Assembly (NCBI GenBank): GCA_903829015.1
Contig: CAIKOJ010000072.1
Span: 1 to 45,516, forward strand
Source: an uncultured Bacteroidota bacterium
GTDB taxonomy: Bacteria > Bacteroidota > Bacteroidia > Chitinophagales > Chitinophagaceae
Length of the DNA: 45,516 bases
Direction: 5' to 3'
The translations under genes were made by a program, and so were the position numbers. Below are positions 36,038 through 43,906 of this stretch, one piece after another. The notes beneath the pieces were generated by a model, which had not been told where the DNA came from, did not search any database, and saw only the letters and a program-made list of their open reading frames with translations. Numbering within the stretch: position 1 is the stretch's first letter; the number at the start of each line of letters is the position of its first letter.

Positions 36038-36237
36038 GTTGTACAACGGTTCTGCTCTACTACTTAATACTTGGTTAAAACGTAGCCTTCCCACGCGCGC
36101 ACACCCTTTAAGGCATGATTATTGTACCCACTCAATTAACGTCTATCAGTTGTGTTTTTTGTTAAACCGAAAAACTATTCTTAAATTAGATGTAGATACA
36201 CCTTATTTTTACATTACAACACTATCAATCAAAAATT

Positions 36238-36657
36238 ATGGAACGGAAAGACTTCATCAAAAGATCATTTGCACTCTGCGGACTCGCATTGATACCTGCC
36301 GGTGTTATGGAAAGTTGTAGTAAGAAAAGCAATACTTCCGGACCTTCAAATGTCAACTTCACGCTGGATCTCACAAACGCCGCAAACAACGCTTTAAACA
36401 CTATTGGTGGCTCGCTGGTGGTAAATGGAGTAATAGTGATCAAAACTGCGGGTGGCTCGTTTAGCGCTTTATCTGCTGCATGTACTCACGAGGGTTGCGA
36501 GGTAAATTACAATACCGGCAGTTCAATGGTAGTATGCCCCTGCCATGGTGGCACCTTCAATGCCACTACCGGTTCCGTTTTAGGGGGGCCTCCTCCTTCA
36601 GCACTCACAAAGTACACCGTTACACAATCTGGCAATATCCTCACCGTTAAATCATAA
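36238..36657 (+). CDS. Rieske [2Fe-2S] protein
   Basis: 139 residues. The two cluster-binding motifs are complete: C82-T-H84 in ACTHEGC and C100-P-C-H103 in CPCHGGTF. C87 and C102 are placed to form the disulfide of high-potential Rieske proteins. The N-terminus (ERKDFIKRSF followed by a hydrophobic stretch and MESC27) looks like a Tat-like or lipoprotein signal, so the domain is probably exported and membrane-tethered. It is not fused to an oxygenase or cytochrome bc1 subunit. It starts the group Rieske, OB-fold protein, cytochrome c-like lipoprotein, YceI and DUF5777 barrel, so electron transfer in the envelope is the likely role. Partners are unproven. Confidence 0.88.
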   Translation: MERKDFIKRSFALCGLALIPAGVMESCSKKSNTSGPSNVNFTLDLTNAANNALNTIGGSLVVNGVIVIKTAGGSFSALSAACTHEGCEVNYNTGSSMVVCPCHGGTFNATTGSVLGGPPPSALTKYTVTQSGNILTVKS

Positions 36658-36711
36658 CCTTCATTTGACATACCGATATGGGCTTAAAACCCCGTTTAAT
36701 ATTAAATTCCT

Positions 36712-36719
36712 TAAATTTG
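36712..36719 (+). promoter_or_regulatory. -7 promoter element inside the redox cluster
   Basis: TAAATTTG fully matches TAnnTTTG in the 84-bp gap between the Rieske gene and the OB-fold gene, 22 bases before the ATG. No TTTG at -33. It suggests the last four genes can be transcribed without the first. Confidence 0.45.
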
Positions 36720-36741
36720 AATCCACAAACCATCACCTGAT

Positions 36742-37146
36742 ATGATAAGGAACATCCTCATAGCCCTCTTATTACTGATTCTGATCGGTGTAGGTACAGG
36801 AATTTACATGTGGAATAAACCACACAATAAGGTAGAAAATGCAAAAGGCATAGCCATCACGGCCGATGCGCTTTCTAAAGAATATACTTCCGACGAAAAA
36901 GCCGCCGATACCAAATACCTAAATAAAGCGATTGAAGTATCTGGCACCATCAGCGAAATAGACAAAAATCAGGACGGTGGCACAATGGCAATTTTACAGA
37001 CGTCAGATCCCGCAGCAGGCATTCAATGCACCATGCGCGAAAAAAATGTAACCCTCACAAAAGGACAAAACATAACCATTAAAGGGTTCTGCTCCGGCAA
37101 CGGACTAACTGGCGTTTCGTTAACCGATTGTGTAATAAAACAATAA
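36742..37146 (+). CDS. Membrane-anchored OB-fold (tRNA_anti-like) protein
   Basis: 134 residues. An N-terminal membrane segment (about 4-24, NILIALLLLILIGVGTGIYMW) precedes a domain of about 95 residues: ITADALSKEYTSDEKAADTKYLNKAIEVSGTISEI and then strands QCTMREK, LTKGQNITIKGFCSG and SLTDCVI. This matches the tRNA_anti-like family, an OB-fold domain found mostly in Bacteroidota. Despite the name, tRNA binding is not shown for these exported versions. Its position between Rieske and cytochrome-like genes suggests an envelope role. Confidence 0.75.
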   Translation: MIRNILIALLLLILIGVGTGIYMWNKPHNKVENAKGIAITADALSKEYTSDEKAADTKYLNKAIEVSGTISEIDKNQDGGTMAILQTSDPAAGIQCTMREKNVTLTKGQNITIKGFCSGNGLTGVSLTDCVIKQ

Positions 37147-37188
37147 AGGTCATTCTCAAAATAATTACGGAAAACAATAAAATAAATT

Positions 37189-37581
37189 ATGAAAAAAATA
37201 CTGATCGCCGCTCTATCCATTCTGGCACTCAATAGCTGCTACAACGACAAATACGACAAGCTCTACCCCACTCCGGTTACAACCACCTGCGATACTTCTA
37301 CTATCAGTTACGCTCGTGATATTGTTCCGATACTTACGGCAAACTGTACCATCAACAGCTCATGCCATCTGGGTGGCGCATCTACCAGCGGCTACGACAT
37401 GTCCACTTACGATGGCATAATGGCTAATGCCGCATACCCCACACAAGAAGTTTTGATCAACGATATAAACGGCACTCCGGTATCCAGAAGGCATGCAATG
37501 CCCAAAGGGCTTCCAAAGATTGCCTCTTGCGATATCAACAAACTAACCAAATGGGTAAACGCCGGCACCCCAAACAATTGA
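37189..37581 (+). CDS. Cytochrome c-like lipoprotein
   Basis: 130 residues. A lipoprotein signal peptide ends at LALNSC17. The mature domain resembles the short cytochrome c domains of Bacteroidota and Planctomycetes: SYARDIVPILTANC53, then C59-H60, GYDMSTYDGIM, and RRHAMPKG, where M104 is the likely distal haem ligand, then CDINKLTKWVNAGTP. The haem motif is C-x5-C-H instead of the standard C-x2-C-H, a lengthened variant like the C-x4-C-H forms of this group. It is likely a periplasm-facing electron carrier in the same operon as the Rieske protein. Haem attachment needs proof because of the odd spacing. Confidence 0.75.
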   Translation: MKKILIAALSILALNSCYNDKYDKLYPTPVTTTCDTSTISYARDIVPILTANCTINSSCHLGGASTSGYDMSTYDGIMANAAYPTQEVLINDINGTPVSRRHAMPKGLPKIASCDINKLTKWVNAGTPNN

Positions 37582-37600
37582 TACCAACTACTAATTACCA

Positions 37601-37649
37601 ATTCCAAATCCCAAATTCCAAATCCCAAATTCCAAATTCCAAATTCCAA
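37601..37649 (+). repeat. Seven tandem heptamers just before the YceI start codon
   Basis: Five ATTCCAA and two ATCCCAA units follow one another without a break, ending 3 bases before the ATG at 37653. The array takes the place of the ribosome-binding region. Heptamer runs of this kind are scattered through many Bacteroidota genomes. Confidence 0.9.
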
Positions 37650-37652
37650 ACA

Positions 37653-38207
37653 ATGAAAAAGATACTTCTTTCCGCAGCACTTCTATCCTGCATCTCCGCA
37701 GCATCATTTGCTCAGAATTACGTTGGTCGCACGTGCAAGGTTTACTTCAACGCTACAACCAAGTCTTCGCCCGAAAAAATAGAAGCAAAAAATAACGAAA
37801 CAGGCGGTGTACTTAATGCCAACAAAGGCGATCTCAGGTTTCAGGTACCTGTAAAGAGCTTTAAATTCGAGAGGCAGTTAATGCAGGACCACTTCAACGA
37901 AAACTACATGGAAAGCGATAAGTTTCCTAAAGCCGAATTCGCAGGCACAATCACCAATCTCGGCGATGTGAACTTTTCGAAAGACGGCAACTACAACGCT
38001 AAGGTTACCGGCAAACTCACTATCCATGGCGTTACTAAAGAAGTAACGGTTGTCGGCAGTGTAACTATGCAGGGCAACGTCGCAAAAATATCTGCAAAAT
38101 TCAATGTACTGCTGGCAGATTATAACATCAATATCCCCAAAGTAGTAACAGATAAAGTTGACAAGACCGCAGTGATTTCTTTCGACGGCGAACTAACCAA
38201 AAAATAA
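37653..38207 (+). CDS. YceI-family periplasmic protein
   Basis: 184 residues from ATG 37653; an in-frame start at 37527 is rejected because it would translate the heptamer array and bury the signal peptide. The signal peptide is KKILLSAALLSCISAASFAQ. The mature domain has the YceI lipocalin-like pattern: FYFNATTK-like start, FQVPVKSFKFERQLMQDHFNENYMESDKFPKAEF, KVTGKLTIHGVTKEVTV and ISFDGELTKK at the end. YceI proteins bind isoprenoid or amphiphilic molecules in the periplasm. The gene is 71 bp after the cytochrome-like gene and 27 bp before the DUF5777 gene, so it is in the same transcription unit. Confidence 0.88.
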   Translation: MKKILLSAALLSCISAASFAQNYVGRTCKVYFNATTKSSPEKIEAKNNETGGVLNANKGDLRFQVPVKSFKFERQLMQDHFNENYMESDKFPKAEFAGTITNLGDVNFSKDGNYNAKVTGKLTIHGVTKEVTVVGSVTMQGNVAKISAKFNVLLADYNINIPKVVTDKVDKTAVISFDGELTKK

Positions 38208-38234
38208 ACTTCAGTAACAACATCAAACACTACT

Positions 38235-39176
38235 ATGCGTCAATTTTTAGCATCGCTTTGCCTCTTAACACTCTGCTCCGGTAGCACATTTGCTCAAGCC
38301 GACAGCCTCATGGATATGCTCAGTGGCAATATCGCAGAACAGAAAAAAGAACCCGTCACAAACACATTCAAAGCCACACGCATCATTAATGGCAGCAGCG
38401 TCGAGAATCTCGGTGCAGGTGTCCTTGATTTTCGTGTCTCTCATAGGTTCGGCGGTCTCGATCAGGGATTGGAGAATTTTTATGGCCTCGATAACGCAAC
38501 CACGCGCCTCGGCCTTGATTACGGCATCACACGCTGGCTCATGATCGGCATCGCGCACAACACCTTCAATAAAGAAAACGATGGTTTTGCAAAAGTGAAA
38601 ATACTGCGCCAGCGTAAACACGGCATGCCCATCACACTAAGCTATTCAGGCTCTATCTCTGTGCAAACAACTCCGGCACCTAACTTACCTGCTGCCGATA
38701 GCACAGAGTGGTTTTTCAGCAACCGTCTGTACTATGCAAATCAGTTGCTCATTGCCCGCAAATTCAGCGATCGTATCTCTTTGCAGATCATGCCTACATT
38801 AGTGCATTATAATATTGTCGACAGCACTAAATTCTCAAACAATACTGTCGCCATAGGCATTGGTGGCCGCATAAAACTTACAAAGCGCATAGCACTTACC
38901 GGCGAGTATTATTACAGAGTTACCAATGCAGATCTGTTGGTTAGCGGACAGAAAACTTACAATTCTCTTTCAATCGGTGTTGATATCGAAACCGGCGGAC
39001 ACGTTTTTCAACTCATGCTCACCAACTCTCAAGGCCTCACCGACCGCACCTCTATTGGCCAGACAACCGATAGCTGGGAAAAAGGAGCACTGCACATAGG
39101 CTTCAATATCTCAAGGGTGTTTACGATAGTTAAACCTAAAGAATTCAGAAAGTCAGGAGGAGGTGCCGCTTGGTAA
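38235..39176 (+). CDS. DUF5777-family outer-membrane beta-barrel protein
   Basis: 313 residues with a signal peptide (ending GSTFAQ) and a body of amphipathic strands: FKATRIINGSSVENLGAGVLDFRVSHRFGG, NATTRLGLDYGITRWLMIGIAHN, then RKFSDRISLQIMPTLVHY and NSLSIGVDIETGGHVFQLMLTNSQG. This is the pattern of the DUF5777 barrel family, often found beside YceI and cytochrome c-like genes in Bacteroidota. It probably lies in the outer membrane; function unknown. It is the last gene of the operon and is followed by a strong terminator. Confidence 0.82.
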   Translation: MRQFLASLCLLTLCSGSTFAQADSLMDMLSGNIAEQKKEPVTNTFKATRIINGSSVENLGAGVLDFRVSHRFGGLDQGLENFYGLDNATTRLGLDYGITRWLMIGIAHNTFNKENDGFAKVKILRQRKHGMPITLSYSGSISVQTTPAPNLPAADSTEWFFSNRLYYANQLLIARKFSDRISLQIMPTLVHYNIVDSTKFSNNTVAIGIGGRIKLTKRIALTGEYYYRVTNADLLVSGQKTYNSLSIGVDIETGGHVFQLMLTNSQGLTDRTSIGQTTDSWEKGALHIGFNISRVFTIVKPKEFRKSGGGAAW

Positions 39177-39215
39177 ATTTCCAATTGGCAGATAATATTC
39201 AAAACATATTTTCTT

Positions 39216-39247
39216 AACCGGGATAGCCATCCGCTATCCCGGTTTTA
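39216..39247 (+). terminator. Terminator after the DUF5777 gene
   Basis: A perfect 11-bp stem (39216-39226 with 39234-39244, loop CCATCCG) is followed by TTTTATT. Confidence 0.88.
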
Positions 39248-39382
39248 TTATGATTGCACGCCCACATTCCAGCGTCAAGATAGCTTTTCCCAACTCGCAA
39301 CATACCATTAGTGTTGGGAATCAAACCCCACCACACTCAAACTCAAATTTCTTTTTGCCGGGGAGTACTCTCTATGGATAAG

Positions 39383-39394
39383 CCCCTTTAGGGG
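39383..39394. repeat. Short CCCCT/AGGGG palindrome
   Basis: CCCCT TT AGGGG lies 20 bases past the stop of the minus-strand AlgJ-like gene, in a G-rich stretch. No U-run follows on the minus strand, so it is more like a dispersed palindrome than a terminator. Confidence 0.4.
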
Positions 39395-39414
39395 TTTGGG
39401 GTTTCACCTACTCC

Positions 39415-40563
39415 TCAGTCCTTCTTAGGATAATAATAGCTATACGCCTTCTCTACAAATCCGTCACCCAGCCTCGGCAGGTCCCACGAGGTGTACAGCA
39501 GTACTACGCAATCCATATTCTTTGTCCCTGCTATCCAATCGTATGTTTTCATGCCTTTCGGGCTCTTGTCATTCGGGTCCGCAATATTTGAGATATACTG
39601 CGAGTTCCACCATATCACCCACGATGAATTACAACTATCCATCATCTTGTTTGTAAGCAGCTCCAGCAGGTAGCTGTCACCTATATACATAATAGACGGC
39701 TTCACCAACGAGCTGTCACGCGGATAATGCACATCCGCATAAGTGTAGACTTCGTCTCCTTGTTGCGCCATTACGTTCATTAGCTTTCTGGCATCATCAT
39801 CCGAACCTCTTGGTATCCTTGTACGTATTAAGTTAGATAAAACAGGTTTGGGCATAACTATCTGCTTTTGCAACTCTATGTATTTGATGATACTATCTTC
39901 CGCAAGCAGTGATCCATACATACTCCAATGAAATCCCTGTTTAGGAAACAGCAATTCCTTCCTCGTGTTTTTCATAGCATAAAACCACGCACCAATGTCC
40001 ACTTGGTTAATGCCCATCAACTTGCCCAACCGTTTGTAACGATCAACATTAGTTCTACCCGTTATTGCCGGCAGGCTATCTTCACGAATAAACTCAGGAT
40101 AAAAGACAGGCTTCACCGGCGCATACACAATGAACATTAATTTACCCATCTTCGCAAACGTATCCTGTATTGCTTTCACCATCATCATTTTCTTCCGCAA
40201 CGAATCTTCACCCGGAAATAATAATCCTGCCCGGTCAGCCAGTTCATTCTGAAAAAACAGGCAATTGCCCTTACTGAGTAGCAACCAGTCCGAATTCACC
40301 CTGTTAAAGATCGAGTAGTCAATTTGGTTATTGAATCTCAGCAATGCCGGCCTGAAACCAAAGTGCTCGTTCAGGTAACTCGTCTTCTCAGGTTGATATT
40401 GCTCGTTCCACCAATTTTCAATGTTAAATGTAGCATCTGGTGATGGGGGCAAAAAACCATTGATGGGCTTTACCTTCACAATTTCAAGACTTTGCTGCAT
40501 AAACGGAACACACAGAAAAAGCAGACCAAAATAGAATAAATATTTTCTTGTTTTTTGTCCCAT
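39415..40563 (-). CDS. AlgJ/AlgX-like SGNH-fold O-acetylation protein
   Basis: 382 residues. A single N-terminal membrane segment (about 8-26) anchors a periplasmic domain of the AlgJ/AlgX (SGNH hydrolase-like) family: LNEHFGFRPALLRFNNQIDY, WLLLSKGNCLFF, PKQGFHWSMYGS with the catalytic His, and MYIGDSYL (about residue 295) with the GDS nucleophile Ser. In AlgX the His lies in a D-x-H motif; here that Asp position is Gly. It follows the MBOAT gene by 4 bp. Together they would move acetyl groups across the membrane and onto an extracellular polysaccharide. Which polymer is not shown; the two polysaccharide loci in this window are candidates. Confidence 0.8.
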   Translation of the reverse strand: MGQKTRKYLFYFGLLFLCVPFMQQSLEIVKVKPINGFLPPSPDATFNIENWWNEQYQPEKTSYLNEHFGFRPALLRFNNQIDYSIFNRVNSDWLLLSKGNCLFFQNELADRAGLLFPGEDSLRKKMMMVKAIQDTFAKMGKLMFIVYAPVKPVFYPEFIREDSLPAITGRTNVDRYKRLGKLMGINQVDIGAWFYAMKNTRKELLFPKQGFHWSMYGSLLAEDSIIKYIELQKQIVMPKPVLSNLIRTRIPRGSDDDARKLMNVMAQQGDEVYTYADVHYPRDSSLVKPSIMYIGDSYLLELLTNKMMDSCNSSWVIWWNSQYISNIADPNDKSPKGMKTYDWIAGTKNMDCVVLLYTSWDLPRLGDGFVEKAYSYYYPKKD

Positions 40564-40567
40564 TTAC

Positions 40568-41992
40568 TTAAAATCTGAAGTAGATAAAAGGATTAAAATT
40601 TGTTGCAGTGATCCGCCCCACCGACAATACGCATATCGCCAATGCCGCCGCCATCAACACATAGTGCGACCGCATCGAGTGTTCTTTGAAAAATAATTTT
40701 TGTTGTAGATCAGTCCCCTTCGGAAACAATACAAAAAACGAGAAGAAAACAGACAAACAAAGAGTAGTGAAAAACAGCGGGTCCGGCTCCCACACCGTGT
40801 TTTGCGGATGCCATGCAAACATTCTGCCAAGAAAACTGATCGACGACCTCAGGTATTCTATCCTGAAAAACACCCACCCAACTACTACTACCGGAAAGGT
40901 ATAAATCACTGATAGTTTACCTATACGCGATAGCCATTTTCCCAGAAACATCCGCTCTAAGATCAGGAAGAATCCATGGTAAGCGCCCCAGAAAATAAAC
41001 CCCCAGGCGGCTCCGTGCCACAGGCCCGATAACAGGAAAACCAACCACAGATTGAAGAAAAGCCTTGCTTTGCTGTTCACCTTATTCCCCCCTAACGGAA
41101 TATATAAGTAGTTGCGCATCCACGATCCTAAAGTAATATGCCACTTCCGCCAGAAATCGGTGATCGACTCTGCCGTATAGGGGTTGTTGAAATTCTCGGG
41201 AAAACGGAACCCCATCATCAGCCCCAGCCCAATAGCCATATCAGAGTAGCCCGAAAAGTCGAAATAGATCTGGAAAGTATAACTGATTGCCCCATACCAG
41301 GCTGTAGTAGTACTTAACTGATCGTAGGGGATAGCAAATATTTTGTCGGCTGCGGCACCCATCACGTTAGCAATCAGCACCTTCTTTCCTAGTCCAATAA
41401 AAAACCGGTAAAATCCTCGCAGCCGGTTTTCAAACGTCTCCATGCTGGTATGGTCATATACCTGCACTGCAAAATCATGAAACTGAATGATAGGCCCCGC
41501 TATAAGTTTGGGAAACAGCATAATGTACACCTGATAGTCCCAGAAATTGCGAAAGGGTTGATGTTTGCCTTTATAGACATCAACCACATACGTCAGTGTC
41601 TCAAACGTATAGAACGATATGCCTATGGGCATAATTACCTGCGTCCAGCTTACCGCTCGCATCCCTGTACTAGCCAGTAGCCTGTTCACATTTTCCACAA
41701 AGAAATTGCAGTACTTAAAATAAAACAACAAACCCAGGTTAATGAATAGCGACAATATCAGCAGCAACAACTTCTTTCGTTTCTCCGCAACCGACGACAT
41801 ATACCTGACAATAAAAAAATCAATCATTGTCGTCAGGAAAACAATTATTACAAACCTTGGTGCACCCCACGCATAAAAGAAAATACTGCCGGTGAGTATC
41901 ACAATGTTCTTAAACCTTGCCGGTACATTGTAGTATACCAAAAAGAAGATGGGTAAAAAATAAAAGATGAACGCAACACTGCTGAATACCAT
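40568..41992 (-). CDS. MBOAT-family O-acyltransferase, AlgI-like
   Basis: 474 residues from ATG 41992; this start gives the usual MVFSSVAFIFYFLPIFFLVYY opening of AlgI-type proteins, while an in-frame ATG at 42073 would add 27 polar residues. Multi-pass membrane protein with the conserved blocks PIGISFYTFETLTYVVDVYKG, YFDFSGYSDMAIGLG, NFNNPYTAESITDFWRKWHITLG and GLWHGAAWGF, where the His near residue 325 is the catalytic one. AlgI enzymes pass acetyl groups from the cytoplasm to periplasmic partners. The downstream AlgJ-like gene is such a partner, 4 bp away, so the two form an O-acetylation operon. Confidence 0.9.
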   Translation of the reverse strand: MVFSSVAFIFYFLPIFFLVYYNVPARFKNIVILTGSIFFYAWGAPRFVIIVFLTTMIDFFIVRYMSSVAEKRKKLLLLILSLFINLGLLFYFKYCNFFVENVNRLLASTGMRAVSWTQVIMPIGISFYTFETLTYVVDVYKGKHQPFRNFWDYQVYIMLFPKLIAGPIIQFHDFAVQVYDHTSMETFENRLRGFYRFFIGLGKKVLIANVMGAAADKIFAIPYDQLSTTTAWYGAISYTFQIYFDFSGYSDMAIGLGLMMGFRFPENFNNPYTAESITDFWRKWHITLGSWMRNYLYIPLGGNKVNSKARLFFNLWLVFLLSGLWHGAAWGFIFWGAYHGFFLILERMFLGKWLSRIGKLSVIYTFPVVVVGWVFFRIEYLRSSISFLGRMFAWHPQNTVWEPDPLFFTTLCLSVFFSFFVLFPKGTDLQQKLFFKEHSMRSHYVLMAAALAICVLSVGRITATNFNPFIYFRF

Positions 41993-42173
41993 ATCAAAAG
42001 GAATAACCCGAAAACGATTTGAAATATACAAAAGCTTTTCCAAACGGTATTTAATGGTCAGCCGGCCATGCATTCCTCCACCTTTGCTAGTGTCCGTTTT
42101 TTAAACCTGTACACTTAGGCTGTTACTAAACTATATCTACATACTTATCAGGCGGTTATGGCAAAACAAATTT

Positions 42174-42224
42174 CCGTCATAGGCCGCGTACGTCCTGTCA
42201 TAGGCCCGCTCCGTCCCGTCATGG
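42174..42224. repeat. Degenerate 21-bp direct repeats in a 472-bp spacer
   Basis: The core GTCATAGGCC begins at 42176 and again at 42197, and GTCATGG at 42218, so the period is exactly 21 bases. The first two units agree at 17 of 21 positions, the third only in its first part. The spacer (41993-42464) otherwise holds a composite REP element at 42339 and no gene. Confidence 0.6.
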
Positions 42225-42338
42225 AAATCCGATTTCACCATTTCATTTTTACCCACCAACTTCGCACCCGTTTTTAAGAAGATCAATATCTTCTGGTAAC
42301 TGCATCAAACGAACAAAAAAACGAATTAGGTCTGCAAT

Positions 42339-42409
42339 GCCCTGTAAGGGCTGTCTGTTTGTAGCAATTACCCGATCAAGTTGAATAGTGCCCGCATGGC
42401 GGGCTATCC
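42339..42409 (+). repeat. Composite REP-like element, distant third copy
   Basis: Hairpin 1 (GCCCT GTA AGGGC, 42339-42351), linker TGTCTGTTTGTAGC, spacer, hairpin 2 (GCCCGC ATG GCGGGC, 42390-42404), then TATCCAATTTGCGA. Layout, linker and right edge match the pair that flanks the transposase gene at 16194. The hairpin arms differ but keep pairing, which points to selection for structure. Confidence 0.78.
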
Positions 42410-42464
42410 AATTTGCGACAATCAACACATTATATAAGGCAATAACAAAATCAACCACTATCAT

Positions 42465-43445
42465 ATGACCGACAAAAAACAACTCGCACGCCACCTCTAT
42501 CTTGCACTAGGCAAAACACAAAAAGAAATTGCACTCGAAGTAGGCGTATCCGAACGCACCATCTACACATGGGTGCATCACTACGCATGGCACAAACTAA
42601 AAGTAGCTGCATTGCAGGCTCCTGCCACCATCACAGATAATCTGTGCAGTCAACTCGTCGAAATGCAGAACATGATCGCCGCGCGTGAACCCGGCAAGCG
42701 TTTCCCATCCCAGCAGGAAATGGACGTTATGCGCAAACTGGTGCTCAGCATCGATACTATGAAAAAATCGCCATCTCTTGCACACAACATGCAGATGATC
42801 GAATCCTTCAAGGAATTTGTTCGTCCCCTAAATAAAGAATTTAGTATACAACTGGCGCATTATGCCAATCGCTTTCTCACAGCAAAAAGCAAGAACGGAT
42901 ATGCACCCTATCAAATGGAATATGGTATAGACCTCCAGGCTGTATCGCCTCTCTACGACGAACTCAACGGAACAGAACCACTCGATTCCGAAAACCCTCC
43001 TGCAACTACTGCTCCATGCGAGAGTACATTGAACTGTGCCCATAAAAGCACTGGCCAATGCCAATGGCCCAAATGCAGTGATCTCAAACTCACTACCGAC
43101 GACCCCAAATCATCCCGCCCCGACAACACACCCTGGCAGCCATTGCCACCAACTATTACCCCGTTCCAAAACGACGAACCGGAAATTACCGCAAAACCGG
43201 AAGTTGCACTACAAACCACTGGCAATCAAAAAATTATACCACTTCCCGCTCCCGCACAACCAGCAGTGACCGGAAGTAATCCCGCAATTTCATCTGCTCA
43301 TAAAACCGCCAATACTTCCTCACAACAACACTCCATTTCCACACCACAGACTCAAAACACTTTGTCAAAAAACGACATCGCAAACATCTCATTAACGGCA
43401 TTTTTAAACAAGCTCCGCAGCGAAGTTGAAAACCCCACTGACTAA
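42465..43445 (+). CDS. HTH protein resembling phage terminase small subunits, orphan
   Basis: 326 residues. The N-terminal 55 or so contain a helix-turn-helix of the kind in terminase small subunits and related proteins: ARHLYLALGKTQKEIALEVGVSERTIYTW, followed by HHYAWHKLK. A helical part follows (QLVEMQNMIAAREPGKRFPSQQEMDVMRKLVLSID). From about residue 165 to 305 the chain is Pro/Thr/Asn/Gln-rich and low in complexity, probably disordered, with Cys/His-containing stretches (CESTLNCAHK, CQWPKC). The end, DIANISLTAFLNKLRSEV, is helical. No large terminase, portal or capsid gene is nearby, so this is not part of a visible prophage. It sits between REP-type repeats and could be a domesticated DNA-binding protein. 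Confidence 0.6.
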   Translation: MTDKKQLARHLYLALGKTQKEIALEVGVSERTIYTWVHHYAWHKLKVAALQAPATITDNLCSQLVEMQNMIAAREPGKRFPSQQEMDVMRKLVLSIDTMKKSPSLAHNMQMIESFKEFVRPLNKEFSIQLAHYANRFLTAKSKNGYAPYQMEYGIDLQAVSPLYDELNGTEPLDSENPPATTAPCESTLNCAHKSTGQCQWPKCSDLKLTTDDPKSSRPDNTPWQPLPPTITPFQNDEPEITAKPEVALQTTGNQKIIPLPAPAQPAVTGSNPAISSAHKTANTSSQQHSISTPQTQNTLSKNDIANISLTAFLNKLRSEVENPTD

Positions 43446-43539
43446 CATCATCAACCGTTCAAAGAAACCAAAGGCAATCCCATAGGGTTCGATGTCAAAT
43501 ACCACCATTAAAATCCTCAGACGACAATATCATGAGTAA

Positions 43540-43871
43540 GCCCTGCAAGGGCGCAATCTCTTAGGATAGGGCATCGCCCTATAACCTCGGAAATCAAGCA
43601 ACACAAGCCCTGCAAGGGCGCAATCTCTTAGGATAGGGCATCGCCTTGTGATCTCGCACTCTATGAACACGCACTTATGAACTCGCAACATTACCTCACT
43701 ATATGACAACACAAAATAACCTCACCATATGGCAACATAGCCTATCAAACAACACAAGCCCTGCAAGGGCGTAATATCTCAGCATAGGGCATCGCCCTAT
43801 GATATTGCAAAACATAAACACAACACAAGCCCTGCAAGGGCGTAATCTCCCAGCATAGGGCATCGCCCTAT
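43540..43871 (+). repeat. Four-copy REP array with 43-bp double-hairpin units
   Basis: Units at 43540-43582, 43607-43649, 43758-43800 and 43829-43871 are all exactly 43 bases. Each has hairpin GCCCT GC AAGGGC, a short linker CGYAATCTC, and hairpin ATAGGGC ATC GCCCTAT (imperfect in the second unit). Units 2-4 are preceded by ACACAA. Gaps are 24, 108 and 28 bases. A truncated fifth start (AGCCCTGCAA) follows at 43873. The family differs from the composite REP at 16077, 16671 and 42339. The array lies in a 461-bp spacer with no gene. Confidence 0.88.
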
Positions 43872-43906
43872 GAGCCCTGCAAATACTATGATATCTTATT
43901 TTGCTT

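Noticed and set aside
37527-37652. An N-terminal extension of the YceI protein starting at 37527
   Set aside because: It would overlap the cytochrome-like gene, translate the heptamer array into a repeated peptide and place the signal peptide internally.
42465-43445. Prophage remnant suggested by a terminase-like protein
   Set aside because: No other phage gene, attachment site or integrase is nearby; the Xer-type gene at 208 is a housekeeping type and far away.
43540-43871. Regularly repeated units that look like a small CRISPR array
   Set aside because: The units are double hairpins, the gaps are uneven (24, 108 and 28 bases), and there is no cas gene. They are REP-type repeats.
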